A DNA stretch of 48,076 nt from Proteobacteria bacterium HN_bin10. GTDB lineage: Bacteria > Pseudomonadota > Alphaproteobacteria > Caulobacterales > Aquidulcibacteraceae. A program made the translations under genes and the position numbers. A model generated the notes under the pieces. That model saw only the letters and a list, made by a program, of their open reading frames with translations. It ran no database searches and had not been told where the DNA came from. How positions within the stretch are numbered: position 1 is the first letter of the stretch; each line of letters starts with the position of its first letter. Positions 46,401-48,076 of this stretch are shown here, one piece after another. The stretch spans positions 1 through 48,076 of the forward strand of contig LWDN01000010.1 of NCBI GenBank assembly GCA_002083515.1, in the 5' to 3' direction.

Positions 46401-46910
46401 TCAGTCGCAGGCGCGTGAGATAGGTTCGACTGGGAAGCCGACCGGCTGAATTCCAACGAACGGTTCGATACTCACCACTGCTGGACGATCAATGTCGGCA
46501 GTCTGAGTTGCAACTAGGTAGATAAGGCCATCCGGTTGAATCTGAAAAGTCGTGTGATAGTGAAATCTGATGAACGTTCGCCAAGCTTCGCTGTCATACA
46601 GGTCGTCGCGCATGGGCACTTCGTATCGCACCTTGCATCGGCCAATCCGCAACTCCGGCGACCACGTTGCCCAGTGCGCAGCTCTGATGCGCCTCCCGAC
46701 GCCATTAGGAATGAAGAATGGCCACCACCAATTCGCCTTCCAACTAGTCGAGTATGTTGTGCCCGCATTGTCTTGCCAAGACGATTCGGAGCGGATGACA
46801 CCAATCGTGACTCCGCTGTTGTTGAGAAGATAGGTTTCTCGCGGCAGCTGACAGCCAGACAACACCAGAAAGGCTGCAGCCAGAATCGCAAATAACCGGC
46901 TTGATCTCAT
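46401..46910 (-). CDS. Hypothetical lipoprotein
   Basis: 169 residues. A type II signal peptide ends in the lipobox LVLSGC (Cys20), so it should be lipid-anchored. The mature part is short, rich in Trp (WWWPFFIPNG) and beta-like (VTIGVIRSESSWQ, YEVPMRDDLYDSEAWRTFIRFHYHTTFQIQPDGLIYLV). I do not recognise the family. Its base use looks less GC-rich than the neighbours, suggesting late arrival. The start is ATG 46910 (MRSSRLFAIL) with GGGTGA upstream. It is convergent with the helicase, 18 bases apart. Confidence 0.72.
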   Translation of the reverse strand: MRSSRLFAILAAAFLVLSGCQLPRETYLLNNSGVTIGVIRSESSWQDNAGTTYSTSWKANWWWPFFIPNGVGRRIRAAHWATWSPELRIGRCKVRYEVPMRDDLYDSEAWRTFIRFHYHTTFQIQPDGLIYLVATQTADIDRPAVVSIEPFVGIQPVGFPVEPISRACD

Positions 46911-47008
46911 CAATCACCCACTGCCGTGAGTGGCTCACGAAAACCGCACGTCCGCAACACGCGGAGCGTTGAGAAAATGCAGACGCGACGCAGGGAAGTG
47001 GATTGCTG

Positions 47009-47416
47009 TCACAGCGCCTCGAACTTCCCCACCCAGCCAGCATCACGCAGTCGCGCCAACAGACGCGCGTCGGCAGTGACGAACGTCGCCTCCTCTCGTT
47101 CCGCGAGAGCAAGGTAGAAGCAATCGTAGACAGGATGCTTCAGCAATACGGCGAGTTCGAGCGCGCGGTCGGCTAGCTCTTTGCACGGTGCGAGTTCGTC
47201 ATAAGCGGCAATTGAGGCGGCGAGCGCCAAGCGCCGCTCGGCTTCATCGAGATCGCCGCGCACTTCCTTGCGCCACAAAGCGCTTGAAACCTCCGCCGCC
47301 ATCAAATCCGGCGCCTTGATCGAGGCGCCGCGCAACAGCAGCGCCCGCGCGTTCGCCGCGCCATCTTCGAAAACACCGAACTTCACGGCGACACTGGCGT
47401 CGACGATCAGGATCAT
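47009..47416 (-). CDS. VapC/FitB-type PIN-domain toxin
   Basis: 135 residues. A PIN-domain ribonuclease; toxins of this family cut tRNA, rRNA or mRNA when free of antitoxin. Acidic metal ligands line up as Asp6 (IVDASVA), Glu42 (AAEVSSALW), Asp98 (VYDCFYLALA) and Asp116 (VTADARLL). It starts at ATG 47416 and overlaps the antitoxin stop as ATGA. The C-terminal end DAGWVGKFEAL closes the fold. The target RNA is unknown. Confidence 0.93.
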   Translation of the reverse strand: MILIVDASVAVKFGVFEDGAANARALLLRGASIKAPDLMAAEVSSALWRKEVRGDLDEAERRLALAASIAAYDELAPCKELADRALELAVLLKHPVYDCFYLALAEREEATFVTADARLLARLRDAGWVGKFEAL

Positions 47417-47649
47417 CGCGAATCCCGGTCGGCGCGAATGATGTCCTCGGCGTTTTCATGCTGAGTTCGGCGGCTCGTCATCGCGTGCGCGCGGTCGACG
47501 AGCGCGAGCTTCTGCTCCACCGTCAGGGGCGCCGCCGCACGGAGGATTTCTCGCAGCTCCTGCTCAAGCGAGCGGCCATGCAGCTCAGCCTTAAGCTTGA
47601 GCCGCTCGATCACGTCGTCCTCAATGTTTCGTACGATGACTTGCGCCAC
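47413..47649 (-). CDS. FitA/VapB-type ribbon-helix-helix antitoxin
   Basis: About 78 residues. AQVIVRNIEDDVIERLKLKAELHGRSLEQELREILRAA is the FitA-like ribbon-helix-helix DNA-binding domain, and the charged tail (HAMTSRRTQHENAEDIIRADRD) should wrap the toxin. No ATG fits; GTG 47649 is likely (VAQVIV), with AGAGG 8 bases upstream. A palindrome lies just before it (47663-47680), so the pair should repress itself. The start frame to 47682 would translate that operator. Confidence 0.9.
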   Translation of the reverse strand: MAQVIVRNIEDDVIERLKLKAELHGRSLEQELREILRAAAPLTVEQKLALVDRAHAMTSRRTQHENAEDIIRADRDSR

Positions 47650-47662
47650 AAGCGCACCTCTT

Positions 47663-47680
47663 GCTATCAAATTTGCTAGC
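47663..47680. promoter_or_regulatory. Probable FitAB/VapBC operator
   Basis: GCTATCAAATTTGCTAGC is an 18-base near-perfect palindrome (16 of 18 positions) with CAAATTTG at its centre. It lies 14 bases upstream of the antitoxin GTG and 21 bases before the divergent prmA ATG. Confidence 0.7.
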
Positions 47681-47700
47681 ACAGAAAGCGCCTAAAGTCC

Positions 47701-48076
47701 ATGCTCCTCCTCACCGCTCTCGGCACGCTCACTCAAATCCGCGCGGCGGCGGATGAGTTGGATCGCCACGATCCCTCGCCCGCCGATGCGGTGAGCTGGT
47801 TCGAGGAGAAGCCGGGCAAGTTCCGTATCGAAGTGTACGTACCGACCAAGCAAGATGCGGCGAGCGTCGAAGCCATTGTTGGCGCCGCCGCGCCGGAGCT
47901 TCATCTCAAACAGAAGAAGGTGAAGGCCGCCGATTGGGTGGCGATGTCGCTCGAAGGCTTGCCGGCGGTGCGCGCTGGACGCTTCGTCGTCGCCGGCGCG
48001 CATGCGCTTTCGCGCGAGCATGGCGGGCGCACGAAAGTCTGGATCGAAGCCAGCGAAGCCTTCGGCACCGGCCATC
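47701..48076 (+). CDS. prmA: Ribosomal protein L11 methyltransferase PrmA (3' end missing)
   Basis: Trimethylates ribosomal protein L11. Only the first 125 codons are in the window and the frame is open to its end. The N-terminal domain reads PADAVSWFEEKPGKFRIEVY, then DWVAMSLEGLPAVRAGRFVVAG, then the start of the SAM domain VWIEASEAFGTGH, the classic PrmA sequence before the first glycine motif. ATG 47701 (MLLLTALGTL) is the only ATG after the in-frame stop at 47677. It is divergent from the antitoxin gene and shares the operator region. Confidence 0.93.
   Translation, partial: MLLLTALGTLTQIRAAADELDRHDPSPADAVSWFEEKPGKFRIEVYVPTKQDAASVEAIVGAAAPELHLKQKKVKAADWVAMSLEGLPAVRAGRFVVAGAHALSREHGGRTKVWIEASEAFGTGH

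Noticed and set aside
47692..48075. 127-residue minus-strand frame at the window end
   Set aside because: The plus strand encodes the PrmA N-terminus with conserved motifs; the minus frame is its shadow.

Overview
This is a chromosomal window from a GC-rich alphaproteobacterium, most likely in or near Caulobacterales (a Hyphomonadaceae or Caulobacteraceae relative). The clues are a circularly permuted two-piece tmRNA gene, an alphaproteobacterial SspB adaptor next to it, a DUF4169 plus ribbon-helix-helix gene pair, a serC leader hairpin over the serC ribosome binding site, and many GC-rich palindromic repeats. Almost all genes are core housekeeping genes. I see no rRNA, tRNA, insertion sequence, CRISPR array or intact prophage. 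The first gene (rpoH) and the last (prmA) are cut by the window edges.

Layout. 1-6.7 kb: end of rpoH, three tandem Yip1-family membrane proteins, purA, a patatin-like lipase and a PagL-like outer membrane lipid A deacylase. 6.7-13 kb: serine synthesis (serC-serA), a small membrane protein, a PhzF-family protein, and folP-thiD. 13-16 kb: a Nudix hydrolase, a methyltransferase coupled to glyoxalase I, and a YcaQ-like glycosylase. 16-22 kb: a secreted two-repeat protein, a membrane-anchored polysaccharide deacetylase overlapping mutL, and a LOG-family protein. 22-30 kb: a TetR regulator divergent from a predicted diiron hydrolase, pyk, a glutathione transferase, an SMP-30 lactonase, the thyA-folA pair, aquaporin with a DUF2459 protein, and a Uma2 protein. 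30-34.5 kb: ssrA (tmRNA), sspB, and a phospholipid cluster (CDP-alcohol phosphotransferase, membrane protein, cdsA, plsC). 34.6-41.4 kb: a TonB-dependent receptor, a phage-like P-loop kinase and RusA pair, a serine hydrolase and fumC. 41.5-48 kb: DUF4169 and RHH proteins, a membrane-anchored TIR-domain protein, an ArsR-AHSA1 operon, a UvrD/PcrA helicase, a lipoprotein, a VapBC/FitAB-type toxin-antitoxin pair and the start of prmA.

Functional links. tmRNA and SspB belong to one pathway: tagging of stalled peptides, then delivery to ClpXP. thyA and folA form the dTMP/tetrahydrofolate cycle, and folP feeds the same pool. serC and serA catalyse consecutive steps. cdsA, plsC and the CDP-alcohol phosphotransferase make phospholipids.

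The most unusual features are the palindromic repeats and the TIR protein. At least five repeat families lie between genes. Related palindromes also sit in frame inside three coding regions: the UvrD/PcrA helicase, mutL and a small membrane protein. There they add 38, about 8 and about 23 residues at places where the family does not need them. One intergenic family abuts or forms stop codons. The TIR protein has a cytoplasmic TIR domain, one membrane span and an extracytoplasmic domain resembling a secreted PPC-like protein elsewhere in the window, which suggests an envelope sensor with a TIR output.
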